A stretch of DNA of 64,000 nucleotides from NCBI RefSeq assembly GCF_900496995.4, contig NC_044009.1:51834505-51898504 (forward strand), read 5' to 3'. The stretch comes from Aquila chrysaetos chrysaetos (taxonomy: Eukaryota > Chordata > Aves > Accipitriformes > Accipitridae). The translations under genes were made by a program, and so were the position numbers. Of the stretch, positions 13,738-23,563 are shown in pieces. Below the pieces are notes generated by a model. It was not told where the DNA came from, did no database searches, and saw only the letters and a list, made by a program, of their open reading frames with translations. Positions within the stretch are counted from its first letter, which is position 1; every line of letters begins with the position of its first letter.

Positions 13738-16700
13738 GTAGGAAAAGTAAATAGCGTTACTAGCAAATAACTCGTTCTTTAAGCAAGATATGTGGCTCCA
13801 AAAGTAGCAAGTACTTCTTCCTTAGGAAAATGTCACTCTGGCATTGCAATCTTTCAGGAGACATGACAGGTCTTTTGTACTATGTGCTTTTTTAACAAAT
13901 GCACAGAGAAAGTTTCAATGCAACTCAAAGGTGGCAGAGGCAGTTTTGATGACAACAATTAAACTTGCAGGAAGGGCTTTTCTCCTAATGGAAGAACCTC
14001 CTTCCCGTAGGAATTGAATACATCTTTTACACTGCATAATTAGAGGCACAGGTACAATGGGGAGTAAAGGAGGCTTTGTCCTCCCTTTGCCACGCCAGAG
14101 CAGCGCTTTGTGTCAGCGATGGCGAAAGGACTCCAGTAAATCATTCTTCCTCCATCCACCTCCCCCATCCCCTCTGGTCAACAAGGAGATTGCTTTTGCC
14201 TCCAAATTGTATAATATTTTCCTGCTAAGGGATGTCAAATTATCTCTCAAATCCTCAGGATTTCAGGCGACAGAAAATGGTGTTTACCCCACTAACTGTA
14301 GTGGGGTGCTGCCAGGAACTGGGCTCAGATTCTGCTGCTGTTTGTGACCCGTTTTTTATTTTTTATCCTCCTTTGTCAGTAGGAGTTGTGCATTAAGTGA
14401 AAATTAGGCTTTGTATTTTTACAATGTGAACTGTTATGTATTCCCTTCTGGTGTAGGGCAGCAAGCGTCGGCACAGCAATGAGGATAAATATTTTGTTGA
14501 GGTCCCATGAGCAAATTATCTTGTCAAATTAAAAGTGCAAACCTGATGCTGAGAATACTGAGTCAGCAGCGATGGTTTAGATCTAGGAATAACATCTGAT
14601 ATGGTTTCCCAGATATCTTCCAATATACACAAATACAAAATGCCTTTGTCAAGTGGAGTTTAATAGATAGAGCAGTGCTTTGCTTGCCATAAAAATAACT
14701 GTGCGAACGGGAGCTGGCAAGTCTCTTACCACACCTAATACTGATTTGTTTTGTTGTATTTGTTTAAGTATTCATGGTAATGACAAAATTGGACTTTCTT
14801 TTTTTGCTAAACATCTATTGTTTTCCATGGCATCCGCATCGCGAAGGAAGGAACAAATACGTGTTTCACTTATGATGTTATTCTCCTGAAATGCTGTTTA
14901 TATTTTACAGCAAACACTAGTCTACTCTGGTGAATCACAGCTTTTTTTTCCTGCTACAGAAAGCAGGTTCCTCTGTGGGGTTACATCTTAGAGCAGCTCA
15001 GTCACAGGCCATACGTGCCACAGCCTCTCTACTATCACTAGTAAAGACCCTGCGCTTGCACAGCTACAAGGACCCATCAAAGGTGACAAAGGTGGGGTGT
15101 TTCTGGCCAATGCCACTGCAAATCCGACATGAAAATTAGCCCTGGAAAGCCTGGAGCGTAACAATAGCTACTATTTACTAATCCACCCCAGACCCAGATC
15201 CCTATTTGCTAGGCACTCCATAAACAAAACAACCAAGGCAAAGCTCTTTTTGTCTAAAGAAATGACATCCTCGGTATGAGACCAGAGACAGCAGATGGGA
15301 GAGCTCCGGGAAACAATGAGACAATGCTGGCTGGCGGGGGAGAAACGGCCCCAGCACTCGCAGCCGAGCACTGCCAAGGACGTGGTGGCAAAGGGGAGTT
15401 CGGCGAGTGAATCAGAAGAGGAGCTGTTAGAACTGAACCAGGATTCAACAATAAAATTTTATTCAACTGTGATGTTTTCAAGACTTTAAGATCTTGACTG
15501 AAACTCGTTCAGTAAAAACCATCTTGCTTGCCAGGCAGTGAGACCTGAATGACCCCTGTGCCCATGCTGCAAACCATTCTGTTGTCAAGCTTGACTCAAA
15601 AAGCGACGCTCAGCCAGTAGTAACCAGTCAGGATTCAAACTAACAGCAGTGCCACCAGTTTAGCAGTCTGGCCCTAAACATTTATTGAAGTGAATAGGAA
15701 ATCCTAATGCTATGAATCAGAAAAAAATGAGGCTCTTCAGAAAAGAGAAGGGAAGACCAATCAGGACACTAGAAGAGAGCACTAATTTCATTAAAGGATT
15801 ATCCTTCATAGAGGATTTTCTCTTTTACAAGGTTGAAAAACTTCCCGTCTTTGCTTAAGCTGCATGGGGAGTACCCAAAACAGCCGGGCGCTGGAGAGCT
15901 GTCTGCGCTCCGTGGGGAGCAGCGGAGCGGCTCTTCCAGGGCCTGACTCCGGCTGTCCGCCTTCAGCCCCATCCCTGACCCCCCCTTGGTGAACCTACTG
16001 GCTACAGGGGAACTTGGAAGAGATTAAGCCTTTAAATACTACTCCCCTCCTTCCAGTTCAGCAAAGTACTTAAGCTCATCACCTTTCCACTTTTGACGGT
16101 ATATTTTAATACACAGCATTGGCACTAGTTTAACAACTTTCTCTTTCGTGGGCATAATTGCAATGGATAATCAGTCATGACAAGAAAATGCCTAAAGCAT
16201 TTCTTGGGCTGTAGGTCTGGGCTTCCAATCAAAAGTCTGGGGGTTGGTTAAAAGAACACGGACACGGTATTTTGTAGAACTAATTTCTTTAATGGCATAA
16301 AAACTTAAAACTTTTACTGCACATAAGGCAAAAGAGACGGTGCTCTGTATGTTTTGACAAAGTATTCCAAACACACCGATATCACAAAATAAAAGTTGTT
16401 TTCTAAATTGGTTTTATAAAAAGCCTAAATTAGGATAGGCATTTGGACTCCTGTAGTGGATATAGAAACAGATTTGCAAAACAGAATCTGATTCAAAAGT
16501 CTAAATGCCCCAAGATTTTCACATCAAAACTTTGGATACATTTTCATGTCTAAATAACATGCTGTCAAGGGATGCTGCAGATGCTGTTACAGCTGGGAAA
16601 AAAAAAACATTATTGCTCCTATGAAAACAAACTCACTTATTTTCTACTGTCAAGAACTTCCAATGCCTTCCTCTAAGGTCCTTCTCAGGACGTGGCAAGC

Positions 16701-17181
16701 CTGTAAATTTAATAAGCATGCCATCCCTTCAAGTGTCAAAGCTCTATCTTCTTCATGTACCTCAATGACAAGAACTTCCTTCTGCAGATAAAGGCAACAG
16801 AAAAAGGCCACCATTCCTGTTTCCACTGGTCATCTTGCACAAAGAAACACTAACTCAATGCAGTATTTCATATCAGGTTGACTCACCCAGCTTTGTCAGC
16901 CTGACTTCTTATGCTAATGAGAACTCTCTAAAAAATGTTCTTTTCTCATCACATGTTCCCTGACAGCAAGACAGAATGAGTGTACATGTGCCCAAAATGC
17001 AGCTAACAGAAGCAAAAAAATGGCTGTATCTGGACAGGAGAGGCCTAATTTCTTCAGACTCTAAGCTCACAAGAGATGAGATGCAGTGACAGATCTGCAG
17101 TGACATAGAGGTGCACAGGTTACACCAGTACAGTCTGGTGCTGGAGAAGCACAATGTGTAAACAACATGAACACTAACTTT

Positions 17182-17925
17182 CTACCTTGTTTGAAACAGG
17201 CTCTGAATCTTATTGCTCACTTTCTTTGTAAATTCAAAAATTTCAGCAGGATTTCCTACAATATCAATGTGAGTATCATAAGGAATGATCAAAACATGAG
17301 GGTAATAGGGTTTTAGATTTTCACATGCCCATTTATATCTCTGCTTCTCACCTCTGGTGTGCTCCTGAAAGTAGATCCTTTCTTTACGTAAAGTGTTATG
17401 GAGTTTTATAGACTGATTTTCAATTTTCTCTTTGACTTTTAATACCTGTCCAGCATCAGACCTATTTCCAATATTCTTAATGTATACTGTAGTTATATCA
17501 CCATCAGTGACATCAGAAATTACAACATTGTCATTTACTAGGAATGTCCTGGAAAAAAAGTACTTCATGTAGTGATATATATCTGTGTCGAGAACAACCA
17601 CTTGTTTTTCCCCATCTGCACCATCAACAAAATTACTTGTCTCTGTGGTAAGTCTCTGTTGCTGTAGCCTCCTCCTTGGTCTCTGATGGGTCTTGCTTTC
17701 TTCTCTTTTGTCCTTCTCTGAAAGGGATTTTGCTTTTAGTAAGAGAAAGTCTCTTAGCAATTTGATTGCTGGAAATGACCCTTGAACAGAAATATGCCCA
17801 TTGGATTGCAAAGGACCAAAGCTTAAAGCTGTGCTCTTCTTTTTAATTTCTTGTATCAGATCTTCTAAAACAAACTGATCTTTGAAAATAGACATATCGA
17901 GGACAGATGTGACAGAGCTGAAGAC
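17182..17925 (-). CDS. RBM43: RBM43 last coding exon
   Basis: The acceptor is AAAATTCTAG|GTCTTC, phase 0, and the stop is TAG at 17184-17182. It encodes 247 residues beginning VFSSVTSVLDMSIF, matching human IFSSVNAILDLSVF. It carries the basic linker (HQRPRRRLQQQRL) and the conserved block VVLDTDIYHYMKYF, which matches human LVLDTDVFLYLKH. Confidence 0.96.
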   Translation of the reverse strand, partial: VFSSVTSVLDMSIFKDQFVLEDLIQEIKKKSTALSFGPLQSNGHISVQGSFPAIKLLRDFLLLKAKSLSEKDKREESKTHQRPRRRLQQQRLTTETSNFVDGADGEKQVVVLDTDIYHYMKYFFSRTFLVNDNVVISDVTDGDITTVYIKNIGNRSDAGQVLKVKEKIENQSIKLHNTLRKERIYFQEHTRGEKQRYKWACENLKPYYPHVLIIPYDTHIDIVGNPAEIFEFTKKVSNKIQSLFQTR

Positions 17926-18816
17926 CTAGAATTTTGAATTAGAAAAGTTAAGTAATGGTTAACATAGTAATGGAAGTACAACTAGATAAGTTATGAATGA
18001 GCTTACGTTTTCACAGTAACGGGTTACTTTCAGCGGATAGTATCTGGACAGCCTCTTGTCTTCTAGTCGATGTTCATCCTTCTTTAGAACACTCTCTACA
18101 ACTAAAGAGAAAGCCAGATTCACTTGCTGCGCAGTAAGATAACGCGTCATTGCCAGTCTGATGGCAGAACACTTCACGGGTGTTTTTCTCTTGATGCTTT
18201 CCCTCACAATCTTCCATACATACACACAGGTGATTCAATATTCTTGCCTAATATTCTATGTATTAGTCGAAATTGTTCAGAGAGAGACAGAAGCCTGTCG
18301 TCTTAGAACATTAATTGGCAGAGATTTATTCTGAAAAGCCTGACTACAAAAATCATATCTGTTATGCATGGTATAAATTTATTCCTAAAAACAAACATAA
18401 CAAAACGCTTTGCACGAAGCCTGTTCAGAGTCACGACTTCGATGAACAGAAATAGAATCCTAAAACTTTGACTGACTAAAAGAGAGGTGTTAGTCTCCCA
18501 GTTCTATAAAACCCTAGTACCAGTAAACAATTTAAAATAATTTGGTTTAGGGTTAACATTCTAGGGCTAATTCTTTGGGGGATGGCTGTATTTACTATAG
18601 TACATTAATCTAAATACCTTCCTGATCTTCAAAAGTTACATATGCAACGCCTTTTCTCCTTGTTGGATACATTACTTCTTCCACATCTCCTCCGTTGTTC
18701 TTCAACATTTGGAAATGAATCATCAGTATGTCAGTCATGACATCATTGTGCAGAAGGCCATCTGGAACACCAGTGATGACAACTGTCCTTGCTGATTTAG
18801 CAGCTTGTGCTGTTGC
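17182..18816 (-). CDS. RBM43: RNA-binding motif protein 43, three recognised coding exons
   Basis: Probable RNA-binding protein with an N-terminal RRM. Exons, in transcript order, are 18816-18618, 18101-18007 and 17925-17182; phases 1 and 0 join cleanly and give 345 residues before the TAG stop at 17184-17182. The protein starts with ATAQAAKSARTVVITGVP, close to the human N-terminal RTVVVAGLP region. The RRM core includes HFQMLKNNGGDVEEV and YPTRRKGVAYVTF, and KVTRYCENVFSSV spans the last junction. The C-terminal part has a basic, Q/R-rich linker and segments with a KH-like look (NGHISVQGSFPAIKLL; THIDIVGNPAEIF). Human RBM43 is 357 residues, so only about a dozen N-terminal residues are missing; the start exon is treated separately. 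Identity rests on clear similarity along the length and on synteny with NMI. The function in birds is inferred. Confidence 0.95.
18007..18101 (-). CDS. RBM43: RBM43 middle exon, end of RRM
   Basis: The acceptor is TTTCTCTTTAG|TTGTAGAG and the donor is GAAAAC|GTAAGC. With the split first codon it encodes 32 residues, beginning VVESVLKKDEHRLED, which aligns with human VAENVIRQKKHWLAR, and ending TRYCEN. The frame stays open upstream of the acceptor, but that part does not resemble the family. Confidence 0.93.
18618..18816 (-). CDS. RBM43: RBM43 RRM exon
   Basis: The acceptor is TGTGCGCAG|GCAACAGC and the donor is CAGGAAG|GTATTT. The exon enters in phase 0 and leaves in phase 1. It encodes 66 residues: the beta1-alpha1-beta2-beta3 part of the RRM, including TVVITGVP, GGDVEEVMY and GVAYVTFED. 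There is no in-frame ATG before the RRM core, so the start codon must lie in an upstream exon. Confidence 0.95.
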
Positions 18817-20280
18817 CTGCGCACAGAGACATGGCACACTTGTAAATGCGAGGAGTACCGGTGACCTCCCGTAGAGGTTACCCAGATTCACCCTGACTGC
18901 TGAAATGACTCCCCTTCCTTTTGCACAGTCAACATGCATGTTTAGTAGGTAATTAAGAAGACTGCTGAAATCAGATTTCAGTGAATGCCAGACCCCCTCA
19001 GGCACCTTTACATTACTGCAGTAAAAAATGGCCTGACTCTTAAGTGTAATTTACACCCTCTCAATATTTTCTTTCCTTAAAGCGGTAAAAATTAGAACTA
19101 AATTTAACAGTTTCTCAAATGAAAGGTCCGGTGTCACACTGATCAGGTTGTTTCCTCCGATTCTAATATTCAAAATTTGAAGAGAATGAAAAATTGCACG
19201 TACTGTTCAGTAAGGATTTTCTTTTCAGAGTGGAAGGGTCAGATTCAGACTGTCCTTACTTGTCAAATTCGTGAGAGCTGGGATCTAGGGTTGTGCTCTG
19301 ACTCATCTCTCTCCACTTATTAAATGGATAACCTTGTTAAATTGGAAGAACATAATCCCAGCCATCTGAGACTCGCAGTGTGTAAAACAACTAACTACAC
19401 ACATGATTTTCATCACAGCCAAACCTCCCAATGCTGCAAACATGAAATCCATCCTAAATAGGATTTGCATTCATGTCTTGTTAAGAAAAGCATATTTTCT
19501 TTCCGTTCTTACTACACAGACATAAACAGTCATATTTCATTGGGAATATCATGGCAAAATTACTGTAAATGGTGGAACACCGAGTAAATTTTGTAACAGT
19601 TCATTGACTTTTTGGAAGAAAGAAAATAATGTAGTATGTCTGCATGGCAGCGTTCATGGGAACGAACTGTCAATAACTTCAGAGCGACTGTACTCGAGGT
19701 CAGTCACTCCATCTAAATTCTTTAGGCTTCCCTTACAAAGTTTCTTCTGGACCTGGGCTGCATAAAACATTAGGGCCAGCACAGCAGTTACAAAGCCTAC
19801 AGAATGTGCCGCCGGGGGCGAATGCTTCGTTGACGTGCGTCGAAAGCCTTGTGGACCACCACCGCAGTGTTTCTGAAGGGAGTGAGGAGACAGATTAAAT
19901 GAGACTGTGCAACCATGCAAGCTTTTAATTCATGAAGACGTAAGGCCTTTTTTTATCACCCATCAAATTTAAAGAGCCAGGAGCTTTAATTATATTAGGC
20001 AATTATTTTGGTGGTAATGTTCGTGTGAAAGGAAGTTTCTGCACTAATGAGACAACATGAAGAGAATATAAACAGGGTGCTTCCAAGATTGACGGAGCTT
20101 TATGCAGGACTTTCTCACGCTTCACACAGCCGATGCGGCCCGTGCACGAGCGGGAGCACTCAGCTGCCAGACAGCATCTCGCACCTTGCCAGCTGGTATT
20201 TTGGAACAACACCCATGCCTGCTATTGGGGTTAGACAAAAAAAAAAAACCACGAACGTACAGTTCGTTTTGAGCTGAATC
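18817..20280. other. RBM43 first intron, AT-rich part
   Basis: No further RBM43 exon could be supported here. A minus-strand frame at 19654-19920 is open, but it has no family similarity and only a weak donor (CAG|GTCCAG). Confidence 0.5.
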
Positions 20281-20423
20281 ACTTGTAAGACAAGCCAGCG
20301 TTCGGTGGCCGCTGCCAGGCAGATAACGCGGAGCCGCCGAAGGCCAGGCCGCGCGTTTTGCCGTTTCTTGGCCAATCTGCTACGCGGGTCGACGCTGGCG
20401 GGAGGTCGGATGTGAAGACTTAC

Positions 20424-20479
20424 CTGTAGACCCCGCCGGTTCTCAGTGTTATTAAAAAACAGAAACGTTATCCCTGCTG
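20424..20479 (-). other. Candidate alternative or 5' exon of RBM43
   Basis: An excellent donor (GTCTACAG|GTAAGT) follows a segment preceded by a pyrimidine-rich acceptor (CCCCCCCCTCAG|CAGGG). The frame that would enter the RRM exon is open but has no ATG, so this could be an untranslated first exon or an internal exon spliced after the ATG near 20927. Confidence 0.35.
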
Positions 20480-20925
20480 AGGGGGGGGAATCAGACCCGT
20501 TGCTACCACTAACTGACTGGAGGGCCAGGGCAGCAGGCCGCGGCAGAGCGCTGCTGTCGGAGCGCCCGGTATTTATTTATTTCTTCGGCGCGGGGACCGA
20601 GGGCGAGGCGGCCACGATTCGCTCCCTTCGTTCGCCTCGCCGCTGCTTTTAACTCTCCGCGGTTTCTAAGGAGCGGTGCGAGGCGAAGGCCCCTCTTCCC
20701 GCCCCGCCTGGCGGGACCCACCCGCAGGCCCGGGTCGCTCCCCTGTGAGGGGAGCTCCGGCGGCGGGAACCGGCCGGCGGGAAGGCCCGGGCTCTCCCCC
20801 GGCCTCACGGCGGCGCAGCCGCCATTCCCCGGAACCTCCCGGCGGGAACCGGCCCTTCCCCTGGGGCGGCGGGTCGGCGACCCTCCCCTCACGGCCCTGC
20901 TCGCCCCCCGGCCGCAGGCACTTGC

Positions 20926-20928
20926 CAT
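20926..20928 (-). CDS. RBM43: Candidate RBM43 start codon in CpG island
   Basis: An ATG in a very strong context (GGCAGCCATGG) lies about 135 bases downstream of the ISRE, in the frame MASACGRGASRA. Splicing to the RRM exon in phase 0 works with a GC donor directly after the ATG (ATG|GCAAGT) or with GT donors farther down (GGGCC|GTGAGG, and another before GTGAGGCC). The human protein also starts MAS. Which donor is used cannot be settled from sequence. Confidence 0.4.
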
Positions 20929-21062
20929 GGCTGCCGCCGGCGTCCCGGGGAGCGGGCGGAGAGGGGCTGCCCGCCTTTCCCCCCCCGCCCCGCCTCGCCT
21001 CTTTCCGCCGCGGGGAGACTCGGCGAGGAGCGGGCGGGCTCGTCCTGCCCCGGCCCGGCGGT

Positions 21063-21079
21063 GAAACCGAAAGAGAAAC
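21063..21079 (+). promoter_or_regulatory. ISRE / IRF site in RBM43 promoter
   Basis: GAAACCGAAAGAGAAAC is three GAAA units spaced by two bases, the canonical IRF/ISGF3 arrangement, written on the plus strand. It lies about 135 bases upstream of the candidate ATG of minus-strand RBM43. ISREs act in either orientation. It predicts interferon induction of RBM43. Confidence 0.85.
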
Positions 21080-21374
21080 GGCGGGGCCCGGAGCCCCGCG
21101 GCGGGAGGGGGAGACGGGACGGGGCACCTCCTCCTCCTCCGCGCCGCCCCGCGGGGACGGTCTTGGAAGAAGCAATACCCCCGATTTTTATTCACATTTC
21201 GTGGCAGGAACCCTCCCCGGCTCGGCAAAGGCAACGTACCCTGGCTAGCCCACCGCCTCCCGGTGCCCCCTCGGCGTCTCCCCGGCGGCTGTACCCGTCC
21301 CGTCCCCAGGCCAGGGCTGGCTGGAGGAGGCGAGACTCGAGGTTTGGCTCACGGTGGAAGCTGCGGCGATGAAA

Positions 21375-23374
21375 ACGTGAAGTATTTGTATGTAGTGCGG
21401 GCATAAAAAAAGGTCACGGCTGTTCTCCAAGCTGCCAGTCAAAGGTGACTTCACCCCAGTAGGTGGGGGGGGGGAAAGGGCATTGCCATTCATAGGAACA
21501 TCGCCTGAATTCTGTATTCTTGGTTTTCATCGTTAAAACTGTTGTCCGGCCTTTATGCGGCACCGCTATTGCTTTAAACGGTACAATCAATTCGTCAGAG
21601 AGGACACCGAGACGCTCACAAATACTGTCTTAAAAAGTTGCTTCAAATCTCACCTTGATTTTATATACTTAAAACCTGTAGCTTCTCACTACTCCCGCAC
21701 ACTGTGATACCTTATGAGAATTTTAAACCTTTTCTTTCTTAAAGCTTTACTTCTCAACATTTATCAGTGAGGTACAATTAAAATTCATGACATTTTTTAC
21801 CTTCAGCAGGTTTTCCCCCCCTTTCTTTTTTAAGGCATCTGATCTTATCAACGTTTTAAGACTGCTACATGCAAAAGTAGGCAATCTCCATAAATACTCC
21901 GGTACTACTACTTTTTTTTGTTTAATTTCATAATTGTCAGGTAATCAATCCATGCCTTTGCATGCACGAAACAGCAAGAGGTGCTACAGTCACATGTATC
22001 TCTCCCAACAGTAAATTCAAAATCAACTGTGGTGCTAGTACCCTTTCAGTTTCTGATATTTAACCGTATCTATTGCCTACTAACAGTTTCTTTTGAATAA
22101 TAATACCTGAGGTATATTTGTAGTGCTCTTCCTGCATACCAAGATGTCAAATACTACGAAAATAAGTTATTTTCAATGTTAGACCCACGCTACTTTGAAG
22201 TTAAGATTATTGTTGCCAAACCGTTTCAGCCCCCAAGGGCAGCAACTAAAAAGGACCACAGCAGAAAAGAAAAAACATTCCTCCTTGGAATTTCCATTTT
22301 ATTTCAAAGGTCTTTGAGAATGAGAACTGGAAGGATGAACTGGAAACAAAAGGGTCATTTTACATGCCGAAAAATTAAGTTGCCCTAAACCCTATATGCC
22401 TTTTTCCAGCTGACCCCTCTCTACAGACCCTCCCAGAGCCAGCAGCCGGGCCAGTCACCTGCACCAACACAGATACCTCAGACACAGTGTCCACCATCGA
22501 ACTGTTTCCCCAGCATTCTTACAAAGTAATCTGTTTTAGATACAGAATCATCTCAATTCTTAACTGTGATATTTTAAAATAAGCAAAACCATGAACAAAA
22601 ATGAGGAAAAATGTAACTGTAGAAACAAGTATTAAAACCAAATAAACCAGGCTATTAACTTATCGGAAGCTCAGCAGAATTTGCATCAGATCCTAAGAGA
22701 AGTCACAGCATTGCAACAGCTAAAAGCAGCATTACTGCTATGGCATTTCTTTATAAGAAGTGCCTTATAGGCACTATTTCCTGAGTAAATCTGTGGTGGT
22801 TTTGCACTCTCCCTTTTTATATTTTAATTTTATGAAGAATTTGATAATGCAGCTATTATGAAATTACAGCATAACTCTTTTCAGGTATTTGAGTTATGGT
22901 GGCACACAGCAGTCTCAGCAGGACTGGAGTTCTGTCCGAGCTACCTTCTGAAGCTGTGGCACTTTAAAAAACGCAGGTCCGTGAAGATGCTTTTGATTGA
23001 GATTACATACAGCTTTTGTAACCAAAATGTAAGAAGGAACAGATTCATCCCACTTTGGAGTATGTGACCTATCTAAGATTTGCAAGATACAAAATCTGCA
23101 AATTTGCAGAAAGCCATCTTAGATTAAGTTTCAAGTGCTGGTAAAGACTTTTTTTATGACTTTAATCAGGAGCCTTTGGAACGCCAAGCAGTGAGTTTTA
23201 CTGAGTTTCTATGCAAATCTGTGCCATTACACAAATCAGAACGACAGGTAGTTCCTCTTTTTCAAGTGTAATTTCAGAACATTAAAGCACAATGTCTCCG
23301 TAACTTCCTACGCCTCTCATGAAGCAAAACCTCAGAACTTCATGAGTTCAATCTACAATTTCCTATACAGCATT
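21375..23374. other. Gap between RBM43 promoter and NMI stop, with NMI 3' UTR
   Basis: No separate gene is seen. The NMI 3' UTR runs into this gap from the right; the first AATAAA on the minus strand is at 22303-22298, with weaker ATTAAA sites nearer the stop. A G10 run sits at 21465-21474. Confidence 0.55.
22298..22303 (-). terminator. Candidate NMI polyadenylation signal
   Basis: AATAAA on the minus strand about 1.07 kb after the NMI stop codon. It is the nearest canonical hexamer I saw, but the cleavage site is unproven and a weaker hexamer closer to the stop could be used. Confidence 0.3.
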
Positions 23375-23563
23375 CTAAGTATCCTCCTCAAACCAAACCC
23401 ATGTTACTCCTTTCGATACATATTTGATTTTCTCTATTTCCCCACCACTATTACTAGGCTTTTGAAAATGAATTTCAATCATGTCCTGTACACTTTCCTC
23501 GTCATCTTCCGTCTCTTCAATTCTTTTCAACAGAATGGTCTTCTTAGAAATCCCACAATAGAG
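23375..23563 (-). CDS. NMI: NMI last coding exon
   Basis: The acceptor is CCTCAATAG|CTCTATTG and the stop is TAG. It encodes 62 residues (LYCGISKKTILLKRIEE ... WFEEDT), matching the human end (GTSKRTVLLTGMEG ... AYFEE). It carries the repeat HFQKPSNSGGEIEKI. Confidence 0.94.
   Translation of the reverse strand, partial: LYCGISKKTILLKRIEETEDDEESVQDMIEIHFQKPSNSGGEIEKIKYVSKGVTWVWFEEDT

Larger units (their letters stand above)
621..17181. other. Gene-free flank downstream of RBM43
   Basis: I found no exon chain, conserved protein match or RNA gene here. The open frames (for example 1819-2472 and 12004-12435, plus strand) have no recognisable domain and no splice-linked partners. The RBM43 3' UTR must occupy the right end; an ATTAAA on the minus strand at 16708-16713 is one possible polyadenylation signal. 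Smaller items inside this stretch are listed separately. Confidence 0.6.
20280..21370 (-). promoter_or_regulatory. CpG island and promoter region of RBM43
   Basis: About 1.1 kb of strongly GC- and CpG-rich DNA lies in otherwise AT-rich surroundings, just upstream of RBM43 on the minus strand and about 2 kb beyond the NMI stop codon. It contains the ISRE, the strong-Kozak ATG and several donor-like sites. The long open frames in it are by-products of GC richness. Confidence 0.85.

Noticed and set aside
18102-18225. Upstream extension of the RBM43 middle exon (open frame beginning MYVWKIVRESI)
   Set aside because: The acceptor at 18102/18103 and the phase with the RRM exon match the family alignment; the extra part has no similarity to RBM43.
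20509-21248. Long open frames on both strands in the RBM43 CpG island
   Set aside because: Rich in P, R, G and A and overlapping in several frames on both strands, as expected from GC-rich DNA. No domain was recognised; only the ATG at 20928 is of interest.
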